DNA of 25,226 bases from an uncultured Clostridia bacterium (GCA_934122235.1 CAKOWE010000018.1:1-25226); one strand, 5' to 3'. Shown: positions 14,372 through 22,966, counted from the first letter of the stretch. Numbers and translations are program-made. Notes: a model not told the origin generated them from the sequence alone.

Positions 14372-14433
14372 TGTGTTGAAATCCCAAAATCCCTAGTTTT
14401 AATTAGTTCTTTATTCTTATTCTTATTTATTTT

Positions 14434-15717
14434 CTATTTACTAATTTTATTTATTATTTTCTCACACTTTTCATATACTTCTTTTTCGTTATAATCTAAC
14501 ATTCTATTTTCCATTAATATTTTTCCATTTATAATTGTTGTTTCTACGTTATTCCCATTTGCATTATATACTATATCAGCAATTACATCATTTACTGGTT
14601 GCATTACCTCAGTATTTACATTAATAACAATTATATCTGCTATTTTACCTTCTTCTATTGAACCTATTTTATTCTCTAACCCCAACGCTTTAGCACCATT
14701 TATTGTCGCCATCTTTAGAACTTCATAAGCTGGTATTGCTTTAGGATTTTTATAAATTCCTTTCTGTAATAATGCTGTAAATTTCATAGTTTCAAACATA
14801 TCTAAACTACTTCCACTACCTTGTCCATCTGTCCCTAAACATACATTAATATTATTATCTAACATAAGTTGTATTTTAGATATACCACACCCTAACTTTA
14901 AATTACTTACTGGACAATGTGATACAGAAATATTTTTAAATTTTGATAATTCTTTTATTTCATCATCTGTTAATTCTACTGCATGTGCTAATATTAATGT
15001 AATCTCTGTAAAATATTTTTTTAATACTTCTATAACACTTTTAACACCATAAGATTTTTTTATATCTTCAACTTCTTTTTCATTTTCACAAAAATGCATA
15101 TGAACAGGAATATTATTAGCTTTTGCAAATTCTATAAAATCTTTTGTATCTTTTTCTTCAGTTGTATACAAGCCATGAATTCCTGCATTGAAAGATACAA
15201 GCGTATTTTCTTTATATTCATTAATTAATCTTTTTAGTTCATTTAACCTCGTATCTACAGTATCTCCTCCGCTCATTAAAGTTCTAGTCGTTTGTATTCT
15301 TACTCCACTTTTTGTCACTGCTTTTATAATGCTATCTGTCATAAAATACATATCATTAATTGTAGTACAACCTGTTTTTATCATTTCTATGCAAGATAAA
15401 TATGTCGCATAGTATATATCTTCATCTTTCAAATTAGCTTCCATTGGCCATATTTTTTCTTCTAACCATTCTTGTAATCCATACCCGTCTATTGTTTCTC
15501 TAAAGATACTCATTGGAATATGTGCGTGTGTATTAATCAATCCTGGCATTACTATTTTTCCTGTTGCATCTATAACTTTTATATTCTCTTGTATTTGTAT
15601 ATTTCTATCTATTTTTTCTATTATGCTACCATCTATAAGTATATCTACATTTTTCTCATATTTTTTTCTACTGTCAGACATTGATATTAAATTCGCGTTT
15701 TTTATTAATATTTTCAT
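14434..15717 (-). CDS. mtaD: Amidohydrolase, 5-methylthioadenosine/S-adenosylhomocysteine deaminase type
   Basis: A 427-residue cytoplasmic zinc deaminase that converts methylthioadenosine or S-adenosylhomocysteine to the inosine derivative, a salvage step for SAM by-products. A beta-sandwich N-terminus (MKILIKNANLISM) leads to the barrel with the metal ligands HAH (64-66, in NTHAHIPMS), His181 in GIHGLY, HMHFCE (206-211), AHAVEL (His245) and SHCPVSNLKLGCG (266-278), and Asp297 in LGTDGQGS. MPGLINTHAH and PVSNLKL are typical of the MtaD/TrzN/AtzA branch, so other purine or triazine-like substrates are possible. ATG 15715-15717 follows TAGGAGGT; the upstream extension MILFRRLI lacks an RBS. 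It has its own promoter, and no strong terminator is seen before the NlpC gene. Confidence 0.9.
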   Translation of the reverse strand: MKILIKNANLISMSDSRKKYEKNVDILIDGSIIEKIDRNIQIQENIKVIDATGKIVMPGLINTHAHIPMSIFRETIDGYGLQEWLEEKIWPMEANLKDEDIYYATYLSCIEMIKTGCTTINDMYFMTDSIIKAVTKSGVRIQTTRTLMSGGDTVDTRLNELKRLINEYKENTLVSFNAGIHGLYTTEEKDTKDFIEFAKANNIPVHMHFCENEKEVEDIKKSYGVKSVIEVLKKYFTEITLILAHAVELTDDEIKELSKFKNISVSHCPVSNLKLGCGISKIQLMLDNNINVCLGTDGQGSGSSLDMFETMKFTALLQKGIYKNPKAIPAYEVLKMATINGAKALGLENKIGSIEEGKIADIIVINVNTEVMQPVNDVIADIVYNANGNNVETTIINGKILMENRMLDYNEKEVYEKCEKIINKISK

Positions 15718-15745
15718 AATTAACCTCCTAAATAAAATCAAATCT

Positions 15746-15774
15746 ATTTTATCAAATAAAACTCTAAAAGTCTA
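15746..15774 (-). promoter_or_regulatory. Promoter of mtaD
   Basis: On the minus strand TAGACT (complement of 15769-15774), 17 bases, TAAAAT (complement of 15746-15751), just after the terminator of the upstream ABC-ZIP unit. Confidence 0.65.
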
Positions 15775-15797
15775 GGTAATCATAAATACCATATAAA

Positions 15798-15846
15798 AAG
15801 GAATACGATTATGATTTTTAACAAAAACATCATAATCGTATTCCTT
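15798..15846 (-). terminator. Strong terminator of the ABC-ZIP operon
   Basis: An 18-bp perfect stem (AAGGAATACGATTATGAT at 15798-15815 with its complement at 15829-15846) and a 13-base loop are followed on the minus strand by TTTATATGG. It begins 14 bases after the ZIP stop codon. Confidence 0.82.
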
Positions 15847-15860
15847 ACTTTTTTATAGAT

Positions 15861-16637
15861 TTAACCAAGAGCTACATCTAAAATCATCATAATTGCAAAT
15901 CCAATTGCAACACCTATGGTACCTATATTTGAATGTTCTCCAACTTGTGATTCTGGTATTAATTCTTCTACAACTACATATATCATAGCTCCTGCCGCAA
16001 AAGATAAAAAATATGGTAATATTGGAATAACAGCATTAGTAAGCATTATTGTTATAATTGCTCCTATTGGTTCTACAATTCCTGAAAGTGTGCCATACAA
16101 AAAAGATTTTCTCTTTGACATTCCTTCACTTCTTAGTGGCATTGAAATAATTGCTCCTTCTGGAAAGTTTTGAATTGCAATACCTATAGCTAAAGCAAAC
16201 GCTCCCGCCATTGTTATTCCTGTATTTCCTATTAATGCTCCTGCAAAAGTTACTCCCACAGCCATTCCTTCTGGTATATTGTGAAGCGTTACCGCAAATA
16301 CCATCATCGTTGTCTTTGCCAATTTTGATTTAATACCTTCTGGCTTATCACTTTTTAAATGCAAATGTGGTATTACACTATCTAAAATCAATAAAAATAT
16401 AACTCCAAGTAAAAAACCTATAGTTGCAGGAATCCAAGCAATTTTGCCTTGTTCCCTAGCCATATCTATTGATGGTATAATTAAAGACCATATTGAAGCT
16501 GCAATCATTACTCCTGATGCAAACCCTAAAAGTAATTTTTCTACTTTGCTATTCATTTTATTTTTCATTAAAAATACTGTTGCAGCTCCTAAAGTAGTGC
16601 CTAAAAATGGTATCAACAATCCTGTAATCAAATTCAT
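15861..16637 (-). CDS. ZIP-family divalent metal transporter
   Basis: An integral membrane protein of 258 residues with about eight helices that moves zinc or related divalent metals into the cytoplasm. The signature metal-binding helices read VTLHNIPEGMAVG (117-129) and IAIQNFPEGAIIS (153-165), with further acidic and polar residues in VVEELIPES. A short His-rich loop HLHL (91-94) lies between helices 3 and 4. It resembles the GufA-like branch of bacterial ZIPs. ATG 16635-16637 follows AAGGTGAG; a GTG at 16646 is inside that RBS. Only 15 bases separate it from the ABC permease stop, so it belongs to the TetR-controlled operon, an unusual partner for such an exporter. Direction and metal are inferred from the family. 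Confidence 0.9.
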   Translation of the reverse strand: MNLITGLLIPFLGTTLGAATVFLMKNKMNSKVEKLLLGFASGVMIAASIWSLIIPSIDMAREQGKIAWIPATIGFLLGVIFLLILDSVIPHLHLKSDKPEGIKSKLAKTTMMVFAVTLHNIPEGMAVGVTFAGALIGNTGITMAGAFALAIGIAIQNFPEGAIISMPLRSEGMSKRKSFLYGTLSGIVEPIGAIITIMLTNAVIPILPYFLSFAAGAMIYVVVEELIPESQVGEHSNIGTIGVAIGFAIMMILDVALG

Positions 16638-16652
16638 AACTCTCACCTTTTA

Positions 16653-19028
16653 TTATTCATTTCCTTTTAAACTTGTTACCATATCAATCTTTTTAACTTT
16701 TTTTGCTAATATTTTAGAAAATACAAATGATACAATAAATGTTCCTACAATTGCATATATGTATGACAATAATTTTATATTGGCACTAAAATCATATGTA
16801 TCTGATAAAGCCATTCTAAATATAAAATCAGTCATAAAATATCCAAGTGGTAAACCTATTATAATAGAAACAATTGTAATCCAATTATTTTGCTTAATAT
16901 ATATTTTCCTAATTCTTCTATCTTTAAAACCTAATACTTTTAAAGTTGCAAATTGATATTGTTTTTCCGTAAATGATAGTATTCCTAAATTATATATAAT
17001 AACTCCTCCTAAAACAGATGCTACAACTATTAATAATACAATCATTGTTTTCATTGTTTTTATAATGTTAAGTAATCCATCCTTTAACAAATTTTTATCC
17101 TGAATAAGTTTTACTCCTTCTATTTCTGACTTACTATCAATATTATCATTTGTATAAATCGTATCTGGACTATATTTAATACCTGTTAAAGCTTCTAAAT
17201 ATTTTGATGTCATTTTTATATTTTGATTTTGTGGATCTCTATCAATACCAACAATTTCACTTTCATAATAAATATCACTGCCAAAAATATGCCAACTAAT
17301 TTTATCACCTATTTTATATCCTTTTGTGTTTGCAAGTTTCTCTGTAACATAAATACCGTCATTTGAAAGTTCTATATATTCTGCATTATGATTTAAAAAT
17401 CTTACATATCCATGGCTATTGTCTACAAATGCATTATTTGCTTCCTTAACATCTCCGTCTTTTATTTCTATTCCTAAAGTTTGTGAAGTATTATCTCCAT
17501 ATTTTTCTGTTAACGTTTTTAACTCATCATCTGTATAATTATCTTTTAAAGTTAATTTATAATTAAAATTATATAATGTGTCAAACTGTATACTTATGAA
17601 ATTATTCATTGTATCTAACATTCCAAATGCACAAACCAGAAGCATGCAACATCCTGTAATTCCAGCAATTCCCATAGCTGTTCTCATTTTATTTCTTAAA
17701 ATATCTCTGATATTCCATTTAGATGAAAAACCTAACTTTTTAAATATTCCTTTTGTAGTTATATTTAAACTTTTTTGTTTAACTTTTGGTAATTCTGTTC
17801 TTAATGTTTGAGCTGGATTTTCCTTTAATTCTTTTCTGCATGTAATATATGTAACCAAAGACACAATAGCAACTACTGCAATTGCAACTGCAAAACTACT
17901 ACTTGCTACAACTGCTTTTCCATTAGGTATTTGAAAATACTCCATCTCCATTCCTATAAATAAATTACCTATAAGTAATGGTCCACATATTAATCCTAAA
18001 GCAGAAGCAAATAAAGCAATCCAAAATCCATAACCTACATAATGAGCTGTTATTTTTCCCTTTTTAAACCCTAATGCTTTTAAAGTACCAATTTGAATTC
18101 TTTGTTTTTTTACAACTCTTGTCATTGTTGTTATAACAGAAAGCATAGCAATAAATAAAAATAACCCCGTAAATATTCCTACATATGTTTCTCCTTCTTC
18201 TATTTCTCCTTGATATGATGAATAAGAAGCACCATCTTCTATATCTGTTACAGCTTTAGCATTTTTTATTTTTTCTTCTATTTCATTTTTTACAACATTT
18301 TTATTATCCTTATTATCTACATCAACTATAATATAATTATATATTAAATAATCTTTATAATTAAAATCTGGCATTATCATAGAAAAAGTACTTTCATCCG
18401 TTATATTAATACTTTGCATTACTATATGTTTTATTAAAGTTTCTGGTATTTCATCAACAGACATATAACAAAAACCATAATCTATATGGTTAGGAAATAA
18501 TGAAGACTCATCTTTAATATCATAAACATGATCAGGGATGTTAATTAATCCTATTATTTCTTCTTCTAATATATCTTTATCATATTTTATTTTAATAATA
18601 TCTCCAACTTTTAAATCATTATGTTTTGCATAATATTCATCTAGCCATACACCTTTTAGTTGTTTATCAAACCCTTTTCCTTCTACAACATAAAACTTAG
18701 ATATTTCATTTGATTCTATAAAGTTAATTTGTAATGTTCTATCCTCTTCAGATATCATTGAACCTGTTAATGTTAATTTTCTTTCTACATTATTTACATG
18801 TTCTAATCCTTTTATATCATTTAAATCATTCTCTGTGAAATTTTCACCTATAACTTCTAAATCTTGCAAATTATTTTCATTATAAAATATATTTGCTGTA
18901 CTTGTCATTCCATCCATATAAGATCTTATTCCTGCATATACTAATACTCCTAAGAATACCATTAAAAATATAGTAATAAATTGTGATAAGTTAAATCTTA
19001 TATCACGAAACATTTTTCTCTTTAACAT
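16653..19028 (-). CDS. FtsX/MacB-type ABC transporter permease
   Basis: A 791-residue membrane subunit of an ABC transporter of the LolE/MacB/FtsX superfamily. It has an N-terminal helix (NLSQFITIFLMVFLGVLVYAG), a large external domain (about 40-270), a first FtsX domain with three helices (FLFIAMLSVITTMTRVV, KKQRIQIGTLKALGFKKGKI), a middle helix near MRTAMGIAGITGCCMLLV, a second external domain (about 470-650) and a second FtsX domain (LGILSFTEKQYQFATLKVLG, ending KKVKKIDMVTSLKG). Both coupling helices, TLKALGFK and TLKVLGFK, repeat the same motif, which shows an internal duplication. Such systems export peptides, lipids or antibiotics, or sense antimicrobials. ATG 19026-19028 follows AAAGGAATG. 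The substrate is not predictable from sequence alone. Confidence 0.92.
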   Translation of the reverse strand: MLKRKMFRDIRFNLSQFITIFLMVFLGVLVYAGIRSYMDGMTSTANIFYNENNLQDLEVIGENFTENDLNDIKGLEHVNNVERKLTLTGSMISEEDRTLQINFIESNEISKFYVVEGKGFDKQLKGVWLDEYYAKHNDLKVGDIIKIKYDKDILEEEIIGLINIPDHVYDIKDESSLFPNHIDYGFCYMSVDEIPETLIKHIVMQSINITDESTFSMIMPDFNYKDYLIYNYIIVDVDNKDNKNVVKNEIEEKIKNAKAVTDIEDGASYSSYQGEIEEGETYVGIFTGLFLFIAMLSVITTMTRVVKKQRIQIGTLKALGFKKGKITAHYVGYGFWIALFASALGLICGPLLIGNLFIGMEMEYFQIPNGKAVVASSSFAVAIAVVAIVSLVTYITCRKELKENPAQTLRTELPKVKQKSLNITTKGIFKKLGFSSKWNIRDILRNKMRTAMGIAGITGCCMLLVCAFGMLDTMNNFISIQFDTLYNFNYKLTLKDNYTDDELKTLTEKYGDNTSQTLGIEIKDGDVKEANNAFVDNSHGYVRFLNHNAEYIELSNDGIYVTEKLANTKGYKIGDKISWHIFGSDIYYESEIVGIDRDPQNQNIKMTSKYLEALTGIKYSPDTIYTNDNIDSKSEIEGVKLIQDKNLLKDGLLNIIKTMKTMIVLLIVVASVLGGVIIYNLGILSFTEKQYQFATLKVLGFKDRRIRKIYIKQNNWITIVSIIIGLPLGYFMTDFIFRMALSDTYDFSANIKLLSYIYAIVGTFIVSFVFSKILAKKVKKIDMVTSLKGNE

Positions 19029-19052
19029 ATCTATTCATTCCTTTCTTTAAAA

Positions 19053-19763
19053 CTACCAATTTACTTCAGAAATATTCTTAGGATTTTCATTTACTTGATT
19101 ACTCTCTATTTTTCCATTTTTTAATCGTATTACTCTATCAGCAACTTCTGCTATCAAACTATTATGAGTAACAATAACAACTGTATTTTCTCCCATATTT
19201 GCATCACATTGCTTTTTTAATAATTTTAAAACTTCTACACCTGTTTTTGAGTCTAACGCCCCTGTTGGTTCATCACACAATAATAGTAATGGATCTTTTG
19301 CTATTGCTCTTGCAATTGATACTCTTTGTTGTTCTCCTCCAGATAATTGATTTGGAAATTTATTAGCATGATTTTCTAAACCAACTTCCTTTAATATTTG
19401 TTTAGCATTTTTTGGATTTTTTACTATATCATTTATTAATTCAACATTTTCAATTACTGTTAGCGTTGGTAAAATATTATAAAACTGAAAAATAAATCCA
19501 ATATTTTCTGCTCTGTAATCTGTTAATTCATTTTCATCATAGTTTGATATATTCTTTCCTCCCACAATGATTTCTCCAGATGTTGCCTTATCCATTCCTC
19601 CTAATAAATTTAAAAGTGTAGATTTACCTGCTCCTGATGGTCCTAAAATAACAACAAATTCTCCTTTGTTTATGGTAAAGTCAACGCCATCCAAAGCATT
19701 AAAACTTTTTTCCCCAATATTATAAGTCTTTTTTACATTGTTAAACTTAATAAGTTCTCCCAT
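19053..19763 (-). CDS. ABC transporter ATP-binding protein (MacB/LolD type)
   Basis: A 236-residue cytoplasmic ATPase that powers the permease encoded 24 bases downstream. Walker A is GPSGAGKST (41-49), the Q-loop is at FQFYNILPT (92-100), the signature LSGGEQQRV (140-148), Walker B LLLLCDEPTGALD (159-171) and the H-loop VTHNS near residue 200. FNALDGVDFTINKGEFVVI and the NILPTLTVIENVEL stretch are typical of the LolD/MacB subfamily that pairs with FtsX-like permeases. ATG 19761-19763 follows AGGGAGG. It is the first gene of a three-gene unit, divergent from tetR, with a leader of about 107 bases. Confidence 0.95.
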   Translation of the reverse strand: MGELIKFNNVKKTYNIGEKSFNALDGVDFTINKGEFVVILGPSGAGKSTLLNLLGGMDKATSGEIIVGGKNISNYDENELTDYRAENIGFIFQFYNILPTLTVIENVELINDIVKNPKNAKQILKEVGLENHANKFPNQLSGGEQQRVSIARAIAKDPLLLLCDEPTGALDSKTGVEVLKLLKKQCDANMGENTVVIVTHNSLIAEVADRVIRLKNGKIESNQVNENPKNISEVNW

Positions 19764-19878
19764 ATTTTTTCCTCCCTAATTTTTTCATATATTTACTCTT
19801 TCTTTGAAATGAAAGCTATATGCATTTTATTTCGCAATGAGCAAACCAATATGAAGTTTTTTTCACATTTCGTATTAA

Positions 19879-19907
19879 ATTATACTTTGTTTTTTTCATA
19901 TAGTCAA
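19879..19907 (-). promoter_or_regulatory. Promoter of the ABC-ZIP operon
   Basis: On the minus strand TTGACT (complement of 19902-19907), 17 bases, then perfect TATAAT (complement of 19879-19884). The -35 box overlaps the end of the inverted repeat at 19904-19939. Confidence 0.85.
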
Positions 19908-19939
19908 TATAATATGAAAATAAATTCATATTATATTGA
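19904..19939. promoter_or_regulatory. TetR operator: 15-bp perfect inverted repeat over both -35 boxes
   Basis: TCAATATAATATGAA (19904-19918), six bases AATAAA, then the exact complement (19925-19939). Its outer ends are the -35 hexamers of the two divergent promoters, so one bound TetR-family dimer or pair would shut both. Loose half-sites (AATATGAA-like) recur in the leader of the ABC gene. Confidence 0.8.
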
Positions 19940-19964
19940 TTTTTTTATTTTATAAATGTATAAT
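19936..19964 (+). promoter_or_regulatory. Promoter of tetR
   Basis: TTGATT (19936-19941), 17 bases, perfect TATAAT (19959-19964). The -35 box overlaps the inverted repeat, so autorepression is expected. Confidence 0.8.
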
Positions 19965-19986
19965 AATGAACAAGAGGTGACAATAA

Positions 19987-20586
19987 ATGTCTGAAACAAG
20001 AGTTCCTACTCAAAAAAGATCTATTGAAAAAAGAAATAGAATAATAGAAAAAGGCTTCGAACTTATGTGCGAAAATGGTTACTATAACACTTCCACACCT
20101 GATATTGCAGAATATGCAAATGTATCAACTGGTATTATTTATCAATATTTTAACGATAAAAAAGATATTTTTATAGAAGGTGTAAAAGAATATTCAAACA
20201 ATATAATGTTTCCTATGATTAGTATTTTAGAAACCGAAAAAATTGAAATCAAAAATTTAAGTTTTTTATTAAAAACTATGATAAATAAATTTATACAAAC
20301 ACATACAATTTCAAAAAAAGCTCATGAAGAATTAATCGCCATGTCCCACTTAGATAATGATGTTGCAGAAATATTTAAAAATTCTGAATTAGAAATGACA
20401 GAAAAAATAGTAAATTTATTGGATAATAATAACATTCACTTAAAAAATCCAAGAGAAAAAGTCCATATTATAATTGGTATAGTTGATAATTTATGTCATG
20501 AAATTGTTTATCATAAACATACCAAGATTAATTATGACATCATGCAAGATGAAGTAGTCAATATTATTGTAAATATATTAAAATAA
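19987..20586 (+). CDS. TetR/AcrR-family transcriptional regulator
   Basis: A 199-residue dimeric repressor. The N-terminal DNA-binding domain spans about 15-62: RNRIIEKGFELMCENGYYNTSTPDIAEYANVSTGIIYQYFNDKKDIF is the classical TetR helix-turn-helix, with the recognition segment STGIIYQYF. The remainder is a helical ligand and dimer domain with no recognisable ligand motif. ATG 19987 has AGAGGTGA upstream. It diverges from the ABC-ZIP operon and shares an operator that covers both promoters, so it most likely represses that operon and itself, with release by a small molecule, plausibly a substrate of the ABC system. The ligand is unknown. It converges with rplL. Confidence 0.93.
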   Translation: MSETRVPTQKRSIEKRNRIIEKGFELMCENGYYNTSTPDIAEYANVSTGIIYQYFNDKKDIFIEGVKEYSNNIMFPMISILETEKIEIKNLSFLLKTMINKFIQTHTISKKAHEELIAMSHLDNDVAEIFKNSELEMTEKIVNLLDNNNIHLKNPREKVHIIIGIVDNLCHEIVYHKHTKINYDIMQDEVVNIIVNILK

Positions 20587-20604
20587 TTTAATTATAAAAA
20601 GCAA

Positions 20605-20635
20605 AAAAAACGTAATTATCAAAATTACGTTTTTT
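20605..20635. terminator. Bidirectional terminator between tetR and rplL
   Basis: A 13-bp stem, AAAAAACGTAATT from 20605 with the complement ending at 20635, gives a T6 on either strand. It ends tetR and, in the other direction, the ribosomal protein operon 16 bases after the rplL stop. Confidence 0.88.
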
Positions 20636-20650
20636 GTACTTCTCGTTAAA

Positions 20651-21022
20651 TTAAGCTAATTCTATAACTGCTCCAGCTTCTGTAAATTTAGCTTTAATTT
20701 CTTCAGCTTCTTCTTTGCTAGCTTTTTCTTTAACTGTTTTAGGAGCTCCATCAACTAAGTCTTTAGCTTCTTTTAATCCTAAACCTGTTACATCTCTAAC
20801 AACTTTTATAACAGCTATTTTGTTAGCTCCAGCTTCTTTTAATATTACATCAAATTCTGATTTTTCTTCAGCTGCTCCTGCTGCTGCTCCACCAGCTACT
20901 GGTGCTGCAACTGCTGCTGCAGATACTCCATATTTTTCTTCTATTCCTTTTACTAATTCAGATAATTCAATAACTGTTAAGCTATCGATTTCTTCTAATA
21001 ATTTTGTTATTTTTTCTTCCAT
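20651..21022 (-). CDS. rplL: 50S ribosomal protein L7/L12
   Basis: 123 residues. This is the flexible stalk protein that recruits translation GTPases to the ribosome. It shows the N-terminal dimerisation helices (ITKLLEEIDSLTVIELSELV), an Ala/Gly hinge (AAAVAAPVAGGAAAGAAEE at about 34-52) and the C-terminal domain FDVILKEAGANKIAVIKVVRD, GLGLKEAKDLVDGAPK, ending EAGAVIELA. ATG 21020-21022 follows TGGAGGA. It is the last gene of its operon here: a terminator follows, and rpoB, its usual neighbour, is absent. Confidence 0.97.
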   Translation of the reverse strand: MEEKITKLLEEIDSLTVIELSELVKGIEEKYGVSAAAVAAPVAGGAAAGAAEEKSEFDVILKEAGANKIAVIKVVRDVTGLGLKEAKDLVDGAPKTVKEKASKEEAEEIKAKFTEAGAVIELA

Positions 21023-21136
21023 TTTAAAAATCCTCCATTTTATTTTTTTAATTTATTTGTGCTATCTATTGCACATTGTTTATATTTGTTTTTATTTTCT
21101 TGTCACAGCAAAATGCTGCTTTTCTTTTGTTAAAAA

Positions 21137-21637
21137 TTATGCATTCTCTTTTTGAACTTTAACTTGATCTAATGCAACTGCAAGTTTTGAAATATTTCCA
21201 AGTAATGCACCAGCAAGTTTTGCAACAAGAACTTCTCTTGAAGGAAGTTTTGCTAATGTTATTATTTCTTCTGTTGGAACTACTTTACCATCAATTATTC
21301 CACCTTTGATTTTATAAAAATCATTTGATTTGGCATATTCATATATTGCTTTTGATGGTGCAAGATAATCTTCATTATCTAATACTATAGCTGTTGGTCC
21401 AACTAATACATCGTCTAATTCTGTTATACCACATTCATCTAATGCTCTTCTTATGATATTGTTTTTTATAACTCTGTATTCAGTATTTGAACTTCTTAAT
21501 TTTGCTCTTAATTCTGTAACATCAGTAACATTAATTCCTCTATATTCTGTTAAAAGCACACATTTAGCAGATTTTATTTTTTCAGCTAAAGCAGCTACTT
21601 CTTCTTGTTTTTGCTTTAAAACTGTTTCGCTTGCCAT
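21137..21637 (-). CDS. rplJ: 50S ribosomal protein L10
   Basis: 166 residues. L10 anchors the L12 dimers to 23S rRNA. VLKQKQEEVAALAEKI, LTEYRGINVTDVTELRAKLR and EYRVIKNNIIRRAL form the rRNA-binding domain, followed by the usual GPTAIVL and the L12-binding C-terminal helix GNISKLAVALDQV. ATG 21635-21637 follows GGAGGTGAAAT. The 160-base upstream region folds into the L10 leader, which L10-L12 binds for feedback control. A gap of 114 bases to rplL contains no other gene. Confidence 0.97.
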   Translation of the reverse strand: MASETVLKQKQEEVAALAEKIKSAKCVLLTEYRGINVTDVTELRAKLRSSNTEYRVIKNNIIRRALDECGITELDDVLVGPTAIVLDNEDYLAPSKAIYEYAKSNDFYKIKGGIIDGKVVPTEEIITLAKLPSREVLVAKLAGALLGNISKLAVALDQVKVQKENA

Positions 21638-21688
21638 TATATTTCACCTCCAATAATTTATATAAATAATATTTTATTTCAATTAAAT

Positions 21689-21780
21689 AAATCCTAATTT
21701 TAGCCATGGCATAAAATTAGGATTTTCTCCGTTCACTTTATGCCTCGGTAGGGCTTATATATGCCTACTGTCTTTGGCTA
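21689..21780 (-). promoter_or_regulatory. L10 leader (ribosomal protein autoregulatory RNA) with attenuator hairpin
   Basis: On the minus strand the leader reads AAGACAGTAGGC ... GCCCTACCGAGG, the conserved stem and bulge of the Firmicutes L10 leader (complement of about 21739-21777). It is followed by a 14-bp hairpin, AAATCCTAATTTTA with its complement (complement of 21689-21725), shaped like an attenuator with a weak T-tract. Excess L10-L12 complex is known to bind such leaders and reduce rplJL expression. Confidence 0.8.
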
Positions 21781-21797
21781 AAAATATATTCTATTAA

Positions 21798-22481
21798 CTA
21801 TTTTTGGTTAATATATAATCCAGGTCCCATTGTTGTTGATATTGAAACACTCTTTATATATTGACCTTTTGCTGCAGCTGGTTTTGCTTTAATTATAGCA
21901 TCTATAATTGTTTCATAGTTTTCTGCTAATTTTTCTGCTCCAAATGAAACTTTTCCAAAACCTAAGTGAATAATATTAGTTTTATCTAATCTATATTCTA
22001 CTTTACCAGATTTAATATCTGATACAGCTTTTGTTACATCCATTGTAACTGTTCCAGATTTTGGGTTTGGCATTAATCCTTTTGGTCCTAATACCTTTCC
22101 TAATCTTCCTATAACACCCATCATATCTGGTGTAGCAACTATTACATCATAATCAAACCAGTTTTCTTTTTCTATTTTTGGTACTAATTCTTCTGCACCA
22201 ACAAAATCTGCTCCAGCAGCTTCAGCTTCTTTAGCTTTATCTCCTTTAGCAAAAACTAAAACTTTTAATGTTTTTCCTGTTCCGTGTGGAAGAACTACAG
22301 TTCCTCTAACTTGTTGATCAGCATGTTTTGAATCAACACCTAATTTAACATGTAATTCAACTGTTTCATCAAATTTTCTTTTTGGCATTTTTTCAATTAT
22401 TTCAATTGCTTCTTTTGCTTCATATGTTTTTGATTTATCAACTAGCTTTTCAGCTTCTTGATATATTTTTCCTTTTTTCAT
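21798..22481 (-). CDS. rplA: 50S ribosomal protein L1
   Basis: 227 residues. L1 forms the mobile stalk at the ribosomal E site. The family features are FDETVELHVKLGVDSKHADQ, RGTVVLPHGTGK, the second-domain VIATPDMMGVIGRLGKVLGP, KGLMPNPKSGTVT and the C-terminal YIKSVSISTTMGPGLYIN. ATG 22479-22481 follows AAAGGAGG. A small hairpin (GAAGTTT-A-rich loop-AACTTC, near 22504-22524) sits in the gap after rplK and may tune translation; that is only a guess. It is cotranscribed with rplK upstream. Confidence 0.97.
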   Translation of the reverse strand: MKKGKIYQEAEKLVDKSKTYEAKEAIEIIEKMPKRKFDETVELHVKLGVDSKHADQQVRGTVVLPHGTGKTLKVLVFAKGDKAKEAEAAGADFVGAEELVPKIEKENWFDYDVIVATPDMMGVIGRLGKVLGPKGLMPNPKSGTVTMDVTKAVSDIKSGKVEYRLDKTNIIHLGFGKVSFGAEKLAENYETIIDAIIKAKPAAAKGQYIKSVSISTTMGPGLYINQK

Positions 22482-22537
22482 AAAATCCTCCTTTGGTACT
22501 ATCGAAGTTTTTTTAAACTTCTCCCAATATTATTTTT

Positions 22538-22966
22538 TTAGTCTGTTACAACTACACCCATAGAACGTGCAGTTCCTGCAACCATGCTCATTGCTGTTTC
22601 AATTGATGCTGCGTTTAAATCAGGCATCTTTTGTTCTGCAATTTGTTTTATTTGTTCTTTTGTTATTTTTGCAACTTTATCTTTGTTTGGTTTTCCTGAA
22701 CCTTTTTCAATTTTAATTGCTTTTTTTATTAAAACTGCTACTGGTGGAACCTTTGTTATAAACTCAAAAGATTTATCTTTATAAACAGTTATAACAACTG
22801 GTATTATCATTCCAGGTTGATTTGCTGTTCTATCATTAAATTCTTTAACAAATTGCATAATGTTTACACCACTAGAACCTAATGCTGGACCTACTGGTGG
22901 TGCTGGTGTTGCCTTTCCAGCTTCTATTTGTAATTTAATTACATTAGTAATTTCTTTCTCTGCCAT
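22538..22966 (-). CDS. rplK: 50S ribosomal protein L11
   Basis: 142 residues. L11 sits at the GTPase-associated centre of 23S rRNA, where elongation factors and thiopeptides act. Family features: KLQIEAGKATPAPPVGPALG, GVNIMQFVKEFNDRT, the proline-rich hinge, IKIEKGSGKPNKDKVAKIT and the C-terminal AGTARSMGVVV. ATG 22964-22966 follows AAGGAGGTG. It lies between nusG and rplA in the standard bacterial order. Confidence 0.97.
   Translation of the reverse strand: MAEKEITNVIKLQIEAGKATPAPPVGPALGSSGVNIMQFVKEFNDRTANQPGMIIPVVITVYKDKSFEFITKVPPVAVLIKKAIKIEKGSGKPNKDKVAKITKEQIKQIAEQKMPDLNAASIETAMSMVAGTARSMGVVVTD

Noticed and set aside
14307..14387. Longer start for the NlpC/P60 protein
   Set aside because: It would translate the perfect promoter at 14343-14371 and bury the signal peptide behind 27 residues.
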